A stretch of 64,000 nucleotides of DNA. Origin: Burkholderia plantarii (lineage in GTDB: Bacteria; Pseudomonadota; Gammaproteobacteria; Burkholderiales; Burkholderiaceae). The stretch lies in the NCBI RefSeq assembly GCF_001411805.1, contig NZ_CP007213.1, positions 3,472,001 through 3,536,000 of the forward strand, written 5' to 3'. Shown piece by piece: positions 10,581 through 19,456 of this stretch. The notes under the pieces were generated by a model. That model was not told the origin of the DNA. It saw only the letters and a program-made list of their open reading frames with translations, and did not search any database. The position numbers were made by a program, and so were the translations under genes. Every line of letters starts with the position of its first letter. Positions within the stretch are counted from its first letter, which is position 1.

Positions 10581-12098
10581 ATGGCCGTCTCGACCTCACT
10601 AGGTAAAATCGCCGACTGGGCAGGAAGGAATTTTCTCGTCATCGGCGCGCTGGGCACGTTGATGTCGGTCGCGACATCGGCAATCAGCGTCATCACGCTC
10701 TGGGCCGGGCACGACGAAGTCATCACGCATGCTCACGAGAACTCGCGCAACGTGACGGCAGTGCTGGCCAGCGAAATTGCAAGGACGGTGGAAACCTCGA
10801 ACATGGCGCTGATGAGTCTGGCCACGAACATCAGCAACCCCGCGTTCCGCAACATGGACCCCCGCCTGCGGCATGACCTTCTGTTCGACAGGACCGCCGC
10901 ACAACACATCACCGGGATGGGCGTGACCGATGCCGAAGGCCGGGTGATCGACGGTTGCTGCAGTCCCACGCATCGGTGGGACCTGAGCGACCGTGATTAC
11001 TTCAAGGCGCCGCGCGACACGCCCGGCATCGGGCTTTACGTGTCGGAACCCTATGAGGCGCGTTCGCGCGGCGGAACGCGCTCGATCGCCCTGTCGCGTC
11101 GAATCGACGGCGCCGACCATGCGTTCGCAGGCATCGCAGTGGTCGCCATCGATCTGGCCTACTTCAGCCAACTCCTGGAGCGCCTGGACGTGGGCGCCCA
11201 TGGCATCAGCGCCATCGTGCGCACCGATGGCACCATGCTGGCGAGGAATCCCCCCATCAGCGCCCACCAGATGGCCAACTTGCGCCGTTCCGACACGTTC
11301 GCGAGGATGACCCGCCACGATTCGGGTTTCTACGTCGCGCGTTCGAGCATAGACGGCACGGTGCGGCTCTATACCTACCAGCGCGTACCCGGCACCCCGC
11401 TGATCGCCGTCGTCGCGCCCGCCGAAAGCGACGTCCTGGCCGGATTCACCGGCATGGCCTGGAAAGTCGGTGTTTCCGCCGCGACCATCAGCACGCTATT
11501 CTGCGCGGCGGTCTGGCTGCTTGCCTTCGTGCTGCGCGACAACCTGAACAAACAGCGCAAGCTGGCCGAACTCAGCCGTACCGACGCGCTGACAGGCCTG
11601 CTGAACCGCCGGGCCCTGGACGCCGTGCTGACCGACGAATGGCAGCGGGTCCTGCGCGGCGATAACTGCCTGTCGGTGCTGTTCATCGACGCCGATCATT
11701 TCAAGCAGTACAACGACCTGCATGGCCATGCCAAGGGCGATACCGCCCTGCGCTTCGTGGCGGCATGCATCGGCAAGCACGTCCGGCGCCATGGCGACAC
11801 CGCCGCGCGCTACGGCGGGGAGGAATTCGTCGCCGTGCTGGCCAACACCGATGCGCATGGCGCATGGGCCGTGGCCGAAGCCATTCGAGAGGAGATCGAA
11901 GCAAACAAGCTCGCCGATTTTCCCGAGCCGATTCCCGCCGTGACCGTGAGCATCGGCTGCGCCACGGGCCGCAAGGGACGGCCGTCGTCCGTCGAGACGC
12001 TCTGCCGTCAGGCCGACCTGGCGCTCTACCAGGCCAAGCGAAGCGGACGAAACCGGGTCGGCGTCGCGCCGATGGAGGATGGCGAGGCAGCCACCTGA
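10581..12098 (+). CDS. Diguanylate cyclase with extracytoplasmic PDC/Cache sensor
   Basis: The 505-residue protein starts MAVSTSLGKIAD at 10581 with AGAGAG upstream. A membrane helix (residues about 15-40) is followed by a periplasmic Cache-type domain with DRDYFKAPRDTPGIGLYVSEPY and a second helix near 290-315. A C-terminal GGDEF domain follows, with LSRTDALTGLLNRRAL and the catalytic loop YGGEEF. GGEEF is a functional variant, so synthesis of cyclic-di-GMP is expected. The EAL phosphodiesterase at 33.7-34.5 kb and the cellulose genes at 62 kb belong to the same signalling theme, but no direct link is shown. Confidence 0.93.
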   Translation: MAVSTSLGKIADWAGRNFLVIGALGTLMSVATSAISVITLWAGHDEVITHAHENSRNVTAVLASEIARTVETSNMALMSLATNISNPAFRNMDPRLRHDLLFDRTAAQHITGMGVTDAEGRVIDGCCSPTHRWDLSDRDYFKAPRDTPGIGLYVSEPYEARSRGGTRSIALSRRIDGADHAFAGIAVVAIDLAYFSQLLERLDVGAHGISAIVRTDGTMLARNPPISAHQMANLRRSDTFARMTRHDSGFYVARSSIDGTVRLYTYQRVPGTPLIAVVAPAESDVLAGFTGMAWKVGVSAATISTLFCAAVWLLAFVLRDNLNKQRKLAELSRTDALTGLLNRRALDAVLTDEWQRVLRGDNCLSVLFIDADHFKQYNDLHGHAKGDTALRFVAACIGKHVRRHGDTAARYGGEEFVAVLANTDAHGAWAVAEAIREEIEANKLADFPEPIPAVTVSIGCATGRKGRPSSVETLCRQADLALYQAKRSGRNRVGVAPMEDGEAAT

Positions 12099-12133
12099 GC
12101 GGATATCGCGGCGATCTCGACTTGAAGGGTGGA

Positions 12134-12535
12134 TTACTTGAAGTTCGGGCAGAGCCGATAGGTTTCGACACCTTGGGAACGCTGTCTGGAAAACCTTTCG
12201 GGCGACAGGATACGGATTTTTTCCGTGAACGTCTCCGGCTTGACCGGCGTGCCGTCTCCCAGCGCGGAGCAGGTGGTACTCAGGTCGTACTCGTTGCCAG
12301 TCCGCTTCAGGATCGTCGAAACACAGTGCGACGAATGTGCTCCCCCGAGGCCATGGCCGTCGTACGTCACGATGCCCGCGTTCGGCACGTTCTCGCATTC
12401 CGCTATTTGCGTATCGCCATAGGTGCCCACGCGTAATGGCAGCGCGGCATACGCGGCGGCCGCGAGCGACATGCCCGCGAAAAATAAAGCCGTCTTGCGA
12501 CAGCAAGCCCGTGGAGGACGGTGAGTAAGGAGCAT
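12134..12535 (-). CDS. Small exported protein of unknown function
   Basis: This 133-residue protein begins MLLTHRPPRACCRK at 12535, with AAGGGA six bases upstream. A basic start and a hydrophobic stretch ending in AAAAYAALP form a signal peptide, so it should be periplasmic or secreted. The mature part of roughly 100 residues contains four Cys (AECENV, SHCVST, TTCSAL, RLCPNF), suggesting two disulfides. I do not recognise the family. It is convergent with the diguanylate cyclase gene, 35 bases apart. Confidence 0.6.
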   Translation of the reverse strand: MLLTHRPPRACCRKTALFFAGMSLAAAAYAALPLRVGTYGDTQIAECENVPNAGIVTYDGHGLGGAHSSHCVSTILKRTGNEYDLSTTCSALGDGTPVKPETFTEKIRILSPERFSRQRSQGVETYRLCPNFK

Positions 12536-12547
12536 GTTCCCTTTCAA

Positions 12548-12860
12548 GAATGTTCAAGCGCTTATGGGCGGTGTAGACCGGCAGGAGACAGGGTACTTCA
12601 AGCCAAAAAAATGGCCGCTACAGGGTCTTGCTGGAAATCGCGGCGCGGGCGGGCGGCTCACACCGGCCGACGCGCCGACGCGTCCCGGCCGAGGCCACCC
12701 GAACCGCGGCTGCCCGCGGGCGGCCGCCGGCGCGGCAGGCCCCGGATGGCCCGTCGTTGGCGCCGCGCCGCCGGCCCCGGCGGCGGCACGGCACGCAGTT
12801 CACGCTCGGGCCGCGCGATGCGCCTCGTGCCTCGCCTCGTGCCCCCTCGCCTCACGACGC
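12548..12860. other. Intergenic region, GC-rich
   Basis: Open frames exist here on both strands, but they are Arg/Ala/Pro-rich shadows without ribosome sites or recognisable domains. I see no gene between the small exported protein and the frameshifted XapX gene. Confidence 0.5.
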
Positions 12861-13123
12861 TCACCGCCGCGTGCCGCCCTCGCCCGGGCTCGCGCCCGGC
12901 AGCGCGCCGAACACGTGCCGGGAACACGTCGCCTCGCGCCATGCCGAGCCGAGCCGGTGCCCGGCCAGCGGCCGGCGCGCGAGCGGCAGGACCTGCTCGC
13001 CCGCCAGCATCCCGGGCAGGCCGGCGAGCGCGATCGCGGGCGGCGACGCCACGCCACGCCAATCGCGGCGTACACCACGCCGGCCAGCACGCCGGCCGCC
13101 GGCGACAACAGATAAGCCTTCAC
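12861..13123 (-). pseudogene. XapX-domain membrane protein, frameshifted by a 5-bp repeat expansion
   Basis: A GTG start at 13123 with a perfect AGGAGG ribosome site opens a typical XapX protein: VKAYLLSPAAGVLAGVVYAAIGV. The frame then breaks. The rest of the domain (ASPPAIALAGLPGMLAGEQVLPLARRPLAGH) continues in another frame to a stop at 12861. The break lies in three tandem copies of ACGCC (13046-13060). Removing one copy restores a continuous protein of about 85-90 residues. XapX proteins are small two-helix membrane proteins of unknown function, often near isochorismatase-type hydrolases, as here. An intact paralogue is at 15181. Confidence 0.75.
13046..13060. repeat. (ACGCC)x3 tandem repeat causing the XapX frameshift
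   Basis: Three perfect copies of a 5-base unit. Two copies would keep the XapX frame open, so gain or loss of one unit switches the gene off or on. Confidence 0.8.
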
Positions 13124-13375
13124 GGGTGTTCCTCCTCGCTGCCGCCGGCCGCGGAAATCGCACCGGCGAAGCGCTGCCAAGCCTGGCCGGCTTGCCGGCG
13201 GAAAAAAGCGCGGAGGCCGCTTTTATAGGGCGGTTTTCGGAATCGGATCGATTCCGTTTCTTGGATTTCCAAGCGCCGCGATTGCGTATCAAATGAATGG
13301 AGCTGGATGCCTCATCCTCGCGGCCCGCGCACGCGGCGCGCCGCGCTCCTCCTCCGTTACCAGGACCGACACGCC

Positions 13376-14062
13376 ATGAGCGATGCGAAGCTTGAAGTAC
13401 TCACCCCGCAGAACAGCCAGTTGATCATCATCGACCAGCAGCCGCAGATGGCCTTCGGCGTGCAGTCGATCGACCGCCAGACGCTGAAGAACAACGTCGT
13501 GGCGCTGGCCAAGGCGGCCCGCGTGTTCGAGGTGCCCACCATCATCACCAGCGTGGAATCGGAAAGCTTCTCGGGCTACACCTACCCCGAGGTGCTCGAC
13601 GTGTTCCCGGGCCAGAAGGTGCTGGAGCGCAGCTCGATGAATTCGTGGGACGACCAGAAGGTGCGCGACGCGCTGGCCGCGAGCGGCCGCAGGAAGGTGG
13701 TGGTGGCGGGCCTCTGGACCGAGGTCTGCAATACCACCTTCGCGCTCTGCGCGATGCGCGAAGGCGGCTACGAGATCTACATGGTGGCCGACGCGTCGGG
13801 CGGCACCTCGCAGGCCGCGCACGACTACGCGATGCAGCGCATGATCCAGGCCGGCGTGATCCCCGTGACCTGGCAGCAGGTGATGCTGGAATGGCAGCGC
13901 GACTGGGCGCGCCGCGAGACCTACGATGCCGTGATGGCGATCGCGAAGGAGCACTCGGGCGCCTACGGGCTCGGCATCGACTACGCCTACACGATGGTCC
14001 ACAAGGCGCCGCAGCGCACCGCCGCGCCGCACGAGATGCTGGCGCCGGTGCCGGCGCGGTAG
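13376..14062 (+). CDS. Isochorismatase-family cysteine hydrolase (YcaC-like)
   Basis: The 228-residue cytoplasmic protein starts MSDAKLEVLTPQ at 13376. It has the family catalytic elements: Asp in LIIIDQQPQM (near residue 20) and the nucleophilic Cys in AGLWTEVCNTT (near 118), with the preceding Gly-Leu-Trp-Thr-Glu that is typical of YcaC-like members. The natural substrate of these enzymes is usually unknown; they cleave amides or similar bonds. The neighbours are a convergent LysR regulator and XapX genes on both sides, a common arrangement that suggests one stress- or degradation-related locus. Confidence 0.9.
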   Translation: MSDAKLEVLTPQNSQLIIIDQQPQMAFGVQSIDRQTLKNNVVALAKAARVFEVPTIITSVESESFSGYTYPEVLDVFPGQKVLERSSMNSWDDQKVRDALAASGRRKVVVAGLWTEVCNTTFALCAMREGGYEIYMVADASGGTSQAAHDYAMQRMIQAGVIPVTWQQVMLEWQRDWARRETYDAVMAIAKEHSGAYGLGIDYAYTMVHKAPQRTAAPHEMLAPVPAR

Positions 14063-14069
14063 GCGCGAC

Positions 14070-14110
14070 GAACCCGGCGGGCGAACGCCGCCGGCGCGGC
14101 CGCCGGGTTC
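14070..14110. terminator. Bidirectional hairpin between convergent genes
   Basis: An 11-base perfect stem (GAACCCGGCGG pairing with CCGCCGGGTTC) with a 19-base GC-rich loop lies between the stops of the isochorismatase and LysR genes. There is no strong U-tract, so its termination strength is uncertain. Confidence 0.5.
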
Positions 14111-14114
14111 ACGC

Positions 14115-15038
14115 TCACTCGCCGCCCAGCGCCCACGGCGCGTGCGCGAGATGCTCCACGAGGAAGTCGAGCAGCACGGTCACGCGCGCGGCGCGCAGCA
14201 TGCCGGGCGGCGTCACCAGGTTCACGTTGATGTCGGCGATGCGCCAGTCGCACATCACGCGTTCGAGCGCGCCGCTCTTCAGCGCATCCCAGACCAGGAA
14301 CTCCGGTTGCAGCGCGAGGCCCTGGCCCGACAGCAGCGCCGGCAGCAGCACGTCGGCGTTGTTGGCGCGCATCCGCCCGCGCACCGGCACGGCGAATTCC
14401 TCGTCGAGCGTGGCATGGCGAAAGCGCCAGTAGTCGGGCGACGGCAGGTTCGTGTAGATCATGCTCACGTGCCGTTCCAGCTCGCGCGGATGGCTCGGCC
14501 GGCCGTGCCGCTCGAGATACGCGGGCGAGGCCACCAGCGGACGGCGCACCACGCAGAGCCGTCGCGCGCGCAGCGACGAATCGCCGAGGTCGGCGATCCG
14601 GATCGCCACGTCGAAGCCGCCCGAGACGATGTCGACGAGATGATCGGTCAGCACCAGATCGACGTCGACGCCCGGATAGCGTTCGAGGAAGGCCGGCAGC
14701 AGCGGCGCGAGATGGCGCTGGCCGAACGACATCGGCGCATTGAGGCGCACGATGCCGTGCGGCTCCAGCGCCTGCGCGGACGCTTCGCTCTCGATCGTCT
14801 CGGCGTCGGCGAGCAGGCGGATCGCGCGATCGCGCAGCAGCTCGCCGGTGGGCGTGAGCGAGAGCTTGCGCGAGGTGCGGTACAGCAGCATCGTGCCGAG
14901 CCGCTGCTCCAGGCGCGCGATCGCCTTCGAGACGGTGGGCTGCGAGATGCCGAGCAGGCTGGCGGTTTTCGCGAACGAGCCGGTCTCCACGACGCGCGCG
15001 AAGATGGCCCAGGCTTCAAGGTCGGGAAGCGATTGCAT
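14115..15038 (-). CDS. LysR family transcriptional regulator
   Basis: This 307-residue protein starts [16 protein letters not shown] at 15038. The N-terminal winged helix (residues about 6-66) includes [30 protein letters not shown]. The C-terminal periplasmic-binding-like effector domain follows at normal length. The branch with DYWRFRH and LDFLVEHLA resembles CrgA/PecT-type LysR proteins. It probably controls the convergent isochorismatase gene and the divergent XapX gene at 15181. Confidence 0.9.
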   Translation of the reverse strand: MQSLPDLEAWAIFARVVETGSFAKTASLLGISQPTVSKAIARLEQRLGTMLLYRTSRKLSLTPTGELLRDRAIRLLADAETIESEASAQALEPHGIVRLNAPMSFGQRHLAPLLPAFLERYPGVDVDLVLTDHLVDIVSGGFDVAIRIADLGDSSLRARRLCVVRRPLVASPAYLERHGRPSHPRELERHVSMIYTNLPSPDYWRFRHATLDEEFAVPVRGRMRANNADVLLPALLSGQGLALQPEFLVWDALKSGALERVMCDWRIADINVNLVTPPGMLRAARVTVLLDFLVEHLAHAPWALGGE

Positions 15039-15180
15039 GGGGCAGACAGGCCGATGAAGGTCCGCGCGCCGGAGTCGACGTTCAGGACAGTTGAATGATG
15101 TTTCGCGCAACACACATCGGCAACGGCACCGGCGGCGCACGCGGTGCCATGGATTCTAAATGGATCGGGAGGCGCCACGC

Positions 15181-15348
15181 ATGAAATCTTATTGGATATC
15201 GCTGGCCGCCGGCGCGCTGATCGGCGTGATCTACAGCGTGCCGAAAGTGCGCTCGCCCGCGCCGCCGCTCGTCGCGCTGGCGGGCCTGCCCGGCAGGCTG
15301 ATCGGCGCGTGGCCGGTTCCCGCGCTCGGGCCGTTGACGGGGCGTTGA
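15181..15348 (+). CDS. XapX domain membrane protein (intact)
   Basis: A 55-residue protein, MKSYWISLAAGALIGVIYS, followed by KVRSPAPPLVALAGLPGRLIGAW. This is the whole XapX domain: a first membrane helix, the conserved VRSPAPP turn and a second helix. It is divergent from the LysR gene. A frameshifted paralogue lies at 12.9-13.1 kb, so this copy may be the only functional one of the pair. Its function is unknown. Confidence 0.8.
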   Translation: MKSYWISLAAGALIGVIYSVPKVRSPAPPLVALAGLPGRLIGAWPVPALGPLTGR

Positions 15349-15483
15349 TTCAGCGCGGATGGCACCGCCGACGCGCCGCCGCTGGCGTGCGGATCGTGAG
15401 GGGAAGGGGATGCGGGCCGCCCGCGCGGCGGCCGTCATGCGCCACCCCGGGGCCGCCCCCGGGGCGTCGCGGCCGACGACGGA

Positions 15484-16650
15484 TCAGGTCGAGTAGTCGG
15501 CGTTGATGCTGACGTATTCGGCCGACAGATCGCAGCCCCATACGGTCGCCCGGCCCGCGCCGCAGCCGAGCTCGACGGCCACCCGCACCTGCTCGGCGCG
15601 CATCACGGCCGAGAGCCGATCGAGGTCGGCGGCATCGAGCCGCCGCGGATAGACCTCGATGTCGCCGAACGCGATGCGCACGCGCTCGGGCACGATCGAG
15701 GTGTCCTGCTCGCACTTGCCGATCGCCATCGCCACGCGCCCCCAGTTCGGGTCCGCGCCGTGGATCGCCGTCTTGACGAGCGGCGAGTTGACGATGGCCT
15801 TGGCCACGCGCTTGGCCTGCGCGTCGTCGAGCCCGCCCGCCACGTCCACCTCGAGCAGCTTGGTCGCGCCCTCGCCGTCGCGCGCGATCTTCTTGACGAG
15901 CCCGAGCGCCAGCTCGTGCAGGCGCGCCTCGAATTCGGCCTCGTCGACGGCGCCGGCCAGGCCGTTCGCGAAGATCACGGCGGTATCGCTGGTCGAGGTG
16001 TCGGTGTCGATGCTCAGGCAGTTGAAGGTGGCGTTCACGACCTTGCGGAAGATCCGGTCCAGCGTGGCCTGCGGCACGGCCGCGTCGGTGAAGAAGAAGG
16101 TCAGCATGGTCGCCATGTTCGGCTCGATCATGCCCACGCCCTTCGCGACGCCGACCAGCGTGGCCTCGCCGATCCTGGCATGCACGTACTTCGACACGGT
16201 GTCGGTGGTCATCATCGCGCCGGCGATCCCGGCGAAGTCGCAGCCCGCCGCGGCCGGCTCCAGCGCCTCGACGAAGCCGCGCACCTTCTCCATCGGATAG
16301 GCGCGCCCGATGATGCCGGTCGACGCGACCAGCACGTCACGCGCACCGAGTTCGAGCCTGGCGGCCACGCGCTCGGTCAACTCGACGGCATTGGCCATGC
16401 CCTGCTCGCCGGTGGCCACGTTGGCGTTCTTCGACACCACCACCACCGCGCGCGGCCGGCCCTCGGCCAGGTAGCGCCGGCTCAGCTTGACGCTCGGCCC
16501 CGCGAACAGGTTCTGGCTGAACATGCCCGACACCGTGCAGGGCGCGCTCGAGAACACGCAGGCGAAATCGTTCGTCGCGTCCTTGATGCCGATGTTGCCG
16601 ACCAGCGTCTTGAATCCCGCCGGCTGCGGGACACCGCTTTCTGATTCCAT
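15484..16650 (-). CDS. argJ: Ornithine acetyltransferase, ArgJ/OAT2-like, in carbapenem operon
   Basis: This 388-residue Ntn-fold enzyme starts MESESGVPQPAGFKT at 16650. ArgJ proteins cleave themselves at Ala-Thr and use the new N-terminal Thr to move an acetyl group between N-acetylornithine and glutamate. The cleavage site is clear (KGVGMIEPNMATML, Ala180/Thr181), and the oxyanion residues Thr111-Gly112 are present. As I recall, these numbers are identical in OAT2 of the Streptomyces clavuligerus clavulanate cluster. Long blocks such as SIDTDTSTSDTAVIFANGLAG and the C-terminus VWGCDLSAEYVSIN also resemble OAT2 more than housekeeping ArgJ. It is last in the operon, 68 bases after the transporter gene. 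Confidence 0.88.
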   Translation of the reverse strand: MESESGVPQPAGFKTLVGNIGIKDATNDFACVFSSAPCTVSGMFSQNLFAGPSVKLSRRYLAEGRPRAVVVVSKNANVATGEQGMANAVELTERVAARLELGARDVLVASTGIIGRAYPMEKVRGFVEALEPAAAGCDFAGIAGAMMTTDTVSKYVHARIGEATLVGVAKGVGMIEPNMATMLTFFFTDAAVPQATLDRIFRKVVNATFNCLSIDTDTSTSDTAVIFANGLAGAVDEAEFEARLHELALGLVKKIARDGEGATKLLEVDVAGGLDDAQAKRVAKAIVNSPLVKTAIHGADPNWGRVAMAIGKCEQDTSIVPERVRIAFGDIEVYPRRLDAADLDRLSAVMRAEQVRVAVELGCGAGRATVWGCDLSAEYVSINADYST

Positions 16651-16718
16651 CGTGGGAGCTCCCAGGTTCCGTTTTTTTGGAGCGCAACGATAGCACAGCC
16701 GAACCGCCGTGCCGGCGG

Positions 16719-17657
16719 TCAGCCGCCGGCACGGCGCGCCTCGCGCGCCTTCCCCAGCAGCACCACGTTGAGCCCGACCACCACCGCGGCCAGCCCGGCC
16801 AGTTGCCGGCCCGTGAGCGGCTCGCCGAGACACAGCGCGGCCAGCGCGCTCGCGAACGCGGGGATCAGGCAGTTGAACTGGGCGCCGACCACGCGGCCCA
16901 TCCGCTCGATGCCGTGGTCGTAGAGCAGGTAGGCCGCGACCGATGCCGGGATCCCCAGGTACAGCAGCTGCAGGCCGAGCCGCAGGTCCGGCACGCGCAT
17001 GCCGTGCGCGGCGACGTCGTAGGCGAAGCCGGGCAGCAGCATCAGCGTGGAGACGAGCGACATGACGAACAGCGTGGTGACCGTCGCCATGCCCTCGCAG
17101 CGCGTCACGCGCATCGAGTACCACGACCAGCACAGCATCGCCAGCGCGGCGCAGCCGAGGCCGGCCCACGACGCGGCGCCGGCCGCCGCGACGCGGCAGA
17201 CCAGCGCGACGCCGGCCAGCCCGAGCGCGATGCCGAGCATGATGGCCGGCGCGGGCCACGCGCGCCGCCGCCACGCCTCCATCACGGTGACCGTCAGCGG
17301 TGTCATGCCGATGATCACCGACACCTCGCTCGCCGGCAGCATCGCCAGCGCGTAGTACTGCAGCAGGTGATAACCGGCCATCCCGCAGGCGCCGCCGACC
17401 CACAGCCGGCCCAGGTTGGGCCGCACCCGCGGCCACTCCAGCCGGATCAGCCGGTGGCCGGCCAGGTAGAAGCCGAGCGTCGCCACGCTCCAGCGGAAGA
17501 AGGTGAGCTGGAGCGGGTCGTAGGCGTCGCGCAGGCCGCGGCCCACCACGGCGTTGCCGGCCCACGCGAGCGTCGCGAGCACGAGCCCGGCGCAGGGCAG
17601 CAGCCAGTGGATCGGCGCCGGCGTGAACGCGGCGGAAGTCATGCGCTGGTCGGACAT
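16719..17657 (-). CDS. EamA/DMT family transporter, candidate carbapenem exporter
   Basis: This 312-residue inner-membrane protein has about ten hydrophobic helices in two EamA repeats. The first begins LVLATLAWAGNAVVGRG; the second includes AALAMLCWSWYSMRV and ends GEPLTGRQLAGLAAVVVGLNVVLLG. Drug/metabolite transporters of this type export small metabolites and amino-acid derivatives. Its position inside the operon, 49 bases after carC and 68 before the OAT gene, makes product export or self-protection a reasonable role. That is inference. The start at 17657 could also be the Met five codons later (17642); neither has a strong ribosome site. Confidence 0.85.
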   Translation of the reverse strand: MSDQRMTSAAFTPAPIHWLLPCAGLVLATLAWAGNAVVGRGLRDAYDPLQLTFFRWSVATLGFYLAGHRLIRLEWPRVRPNLGRLWVGGACGMAGYHLLQYYALAMLPASEVSVIIGMTPLTVTVMEAWRRRAWPAPAIMLGIALGLAGVALVCRVAAAGAASWAGLGCAALAMLCWSWYSMRVTRCEGMATVTTLFVMSLVSTLMLLPGFAYDVAAHGMRVPDLRLGLQLLYLGIPASVAAYLLYDHGIERMGRVVGAQFNCLIPAFASALAALCLGEPLTGRQLAGLAAVVVGLNVVLLGKAREARRAGG

Positions 17658-17706
17658 GGCGGACCCGGTGAGAGCGGAAAGGGAGGGGGCGGCGGGCGCG
17701 GCGCGC

Positions 17707-18576
17707 TCAGCCGAGCATGCGTTCGTCGTCGGCGAAGATCACCGGCGACTCCGAGGTCTGGCCGCGCCACAGCACGCGTCGCGACGCTTCCTCGCGGAAC
17801 GGCTCGCGCTCGTGCAGCGTGCGGCGGTTGTCGCTGATCAGCAGGTCGCCGGTGCTCCAGTAGTGCGCGTAGGTATAGGTGTCGCGCCGCAGGAACTTGC
17901 CCAGCTCGTCGAAGAACTTGCGCGTCTCGAACGCGCTGAAGCCGGTGATGCGCGTTTCCCAGCTCGGCGCGTCGCCGTTGTCGAACGGAAAGTAGATCAT
18001 CAGCGCGCGGACCCAGCCGTAGTCGCGGAACGTGTCCACCTTGAACCAGCCCTCGGGCGAGGCGCCCGAGTAGTAGCCGGCCTCGGCCGCGCGCACCTCG
18101 AAGGTGTCGTGCTCGAGCACGGCACGCAGGTGGCGCGGCATGTCCCGCAGCGCCGCCACGTGGTCGGTCACGAGCGTGGCGCCGCTGAAGCGCAGGTTCT
18201 CGATCTCGGCGCCGTACAGGAAGATCTGGTCGACGTTGCTGCGCAGGATGCCGCCATCGGTATGGAACGGCAGCCGGCCGCGCCCGGTGACGATCTTGTC
18301 GCGATCGCCGTTGAGCTCGAGCATGTCGCCGTAGCCGTAGCCGACCTTGGCGCGCTGGCCGCTGTACTCGACCGGGTGGCCGTAGCGGCGATAGAGTTCG
18401 GCGAACTCGGGCTTGCCGAGCCGCAGGCCGCGCACCACGGCGAAGCCCTCGACCTTGAGCAGGTCGCGCAGGACCTGCGGTTCCATGGCGAGGAATTCAC
18501 CGGCCTGCAACGCGATGCCGATGCCCGATGGTGTGAGCCGGCCGGACGGGAGCGACGGGAATGCGGATTGATTCAT
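17707..18576 (-). CDS. carC: CarC-like carbapenem synthase, Fe(II)/2-oxoglutarate dioxygenase
   Basis: The 289-residue protein starts MNQSAFPSLPSG at 18576. CarC uses iron and 2-oxoglutarate to invert C5 of the carbapenam and then desaturate C2-C3, the last step to (5R)-carbapen-2-em-3-carboxylate. The iron ligands are His105, Asp107 (LPFHTDGG) and His255 (NRRTLHERE); the 2-oxoglutarate-binding Arg271 is in WRGQT. Each is shifted by four from Pectobacterium CarC (101/103/251/267, from memory). Shared stretches include KIVTGRG, VDQIFLY and YWSTGDLLI. An automatic pipeline would call it TauD/TfdA dioxygenase; its carA/carB neighbours decide the role. It lies 91 bases after carB. Confidence 0.92.
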   Translation of the reverse strand: MNQSAFPSLPSGRLTPSGIGIALQAGEFLAMEPQVLRDLLKVEGFAVVRGLRLGKPEFAELYRRYGHPVEYSGQRAKVGYGYGDMLELNGDRDKIVTGRGRLPFHTDGGILRSNVDQIFLYGAEIENLRFSGATLVTDHVAALRDMPRHLRAVLEHDTFEVRAAEAGYYSGASPEGWFKVDTFRDYGWVRALMIYFPFDNGDAPSWETRITGFSAFETRKFFDELGKFLRRDTYTYAHYWSTGDLLISDNRRTLHEREPFREEASRRVLWRGQTSESPVIFADDERMLG

Positions 18577-18667
18577 GATGGGTCTCGGTAAAGGTTCCGG
18601 CGCCGACGCGCGGCGCGCGGAACGCGAACGGAAAATCGCGGCGGCGGGCGCGGCCCGCCGCGCGCGC

Positions 18668-19456
18668 TCATTGCGCGGCGGCCGCGCCCTGGTACTTCGC
18701 CCCGAGCACGCGGGCGAAATGCTGTTGCGCGCTGCGGTCGGTGAACGCCACGCGATGCACCGCCTTCGAGCGGTCGGCCGTCTCGTGGAGCAGGTCGAGC
18801 AGCCCCTGTCCCACCGCGACCTTGGTGGCGCGCCACGAGGCGCGCGGATAGCCGGCCAGCTGGCGCGCCACCGCCTTCGCGCGCGCCAGCAGCAGCGGCG
18901 GCTCCACCAGCTCGTTGACGAAGCCGAAGTCCCTGGCGCGCGCGGCCGGGATGCCGTCGCACTCGTAGATGATCTTCTGCATCGTGCTGAAGCCCACCAC
19001 GTAGTTGAGGATCGTGCCGCCCATCGAGCAGCCGATGCCGTGGCGCAGCTCCGGCATGCGGAATTCGGCGCGCGTGGCGACCACGCGCCAGTCGAACATC
19101 AGCGCGAACTGGAAGCCCATGCCGATCGCGTAGTGATCCACGGCGGCCACGGTCGGCTTCGAGACGCGCAGCACCGCCGCGTAGAGTTCGGTCACGCGGT
19201 CGATCCAGCGGTCCACGTCGTCGCCGCCCGTCAGGTTCTTGACCTCGTTGAAGTCGCCACCCGCGCTGAACGAGCGGCCCTCGCCGCCCGTCACGACGAT
19301 CGCGCCCACCGTGTCGTCCTGGTCCGCCTCGCGCAGCGCGCGGCGGATGCTGTCCTCCATGGCCGCGCTGAACGGGTTGTTGCGGCTCTCGTGATCGAGC
19401 GTGATGACGCGAATGCCGTCCTCGTCCGCGATCTTCACCAGCGTGGTCTCGCTCAT
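18668..19456 (-). CDS. carB: CarB-like (2S,5S)-carboxymethylproline synthase (crotonase fold)
   Basis: This 262-residue crotonase-family enzyme starts MSETTLVKIADEDG at 19456. CarB joins malonyl-CoA to L-pyrroline-5-carboxylate, with decarboxylation and thioester hydrolysis, to give carboxymethylproline. The oxyanion-hole loop RSFSAGGDFNEVK, the second glycine in AIGMGFQFALMFD and the catalytic Glu136 in MPELRHGIGCS all match Pectobacterium CarB, offset by five residues (Glu131 there, from memory). The ATG overlaps the carA stop as ATGA, with a GGGAGG ribosome site inside the end of carA, so translation is coupled. A generic 'enoyl-CoA hydratase' label would miss the role. Confidence 0.93.
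   Translation of the reverse strand: MSETTLVKIADEDGIRVITLDHESRNNPFSAAMEDSIRRALREADQDDTVGAIVVTGGEGRSFSAGGDFNEVKNLTGGDDVDRWIDRVTELYAAVLRVSKPTVAAVDHYAIGMGFQFALMFDWRVVATRAEFRMPELRHGIGCSMGGTILNYVVGFSTMQKIIYECDGIPAARARDFGFVNELVEPPLLLARAKAVARQLAGYPRASWRATKVAVGQGLLDLLHETADRSKAVHRVAFTDRSAQQHFARVLGAKYQGAAAAQ

Noticed and set aside
12521..13296. Several plus-strand frames across the XapX pseudogene region
   Set aside because: They are Arg/Ala/Pro-rich with no ribosome sites, and they oppose the recognisable XapX fragments.
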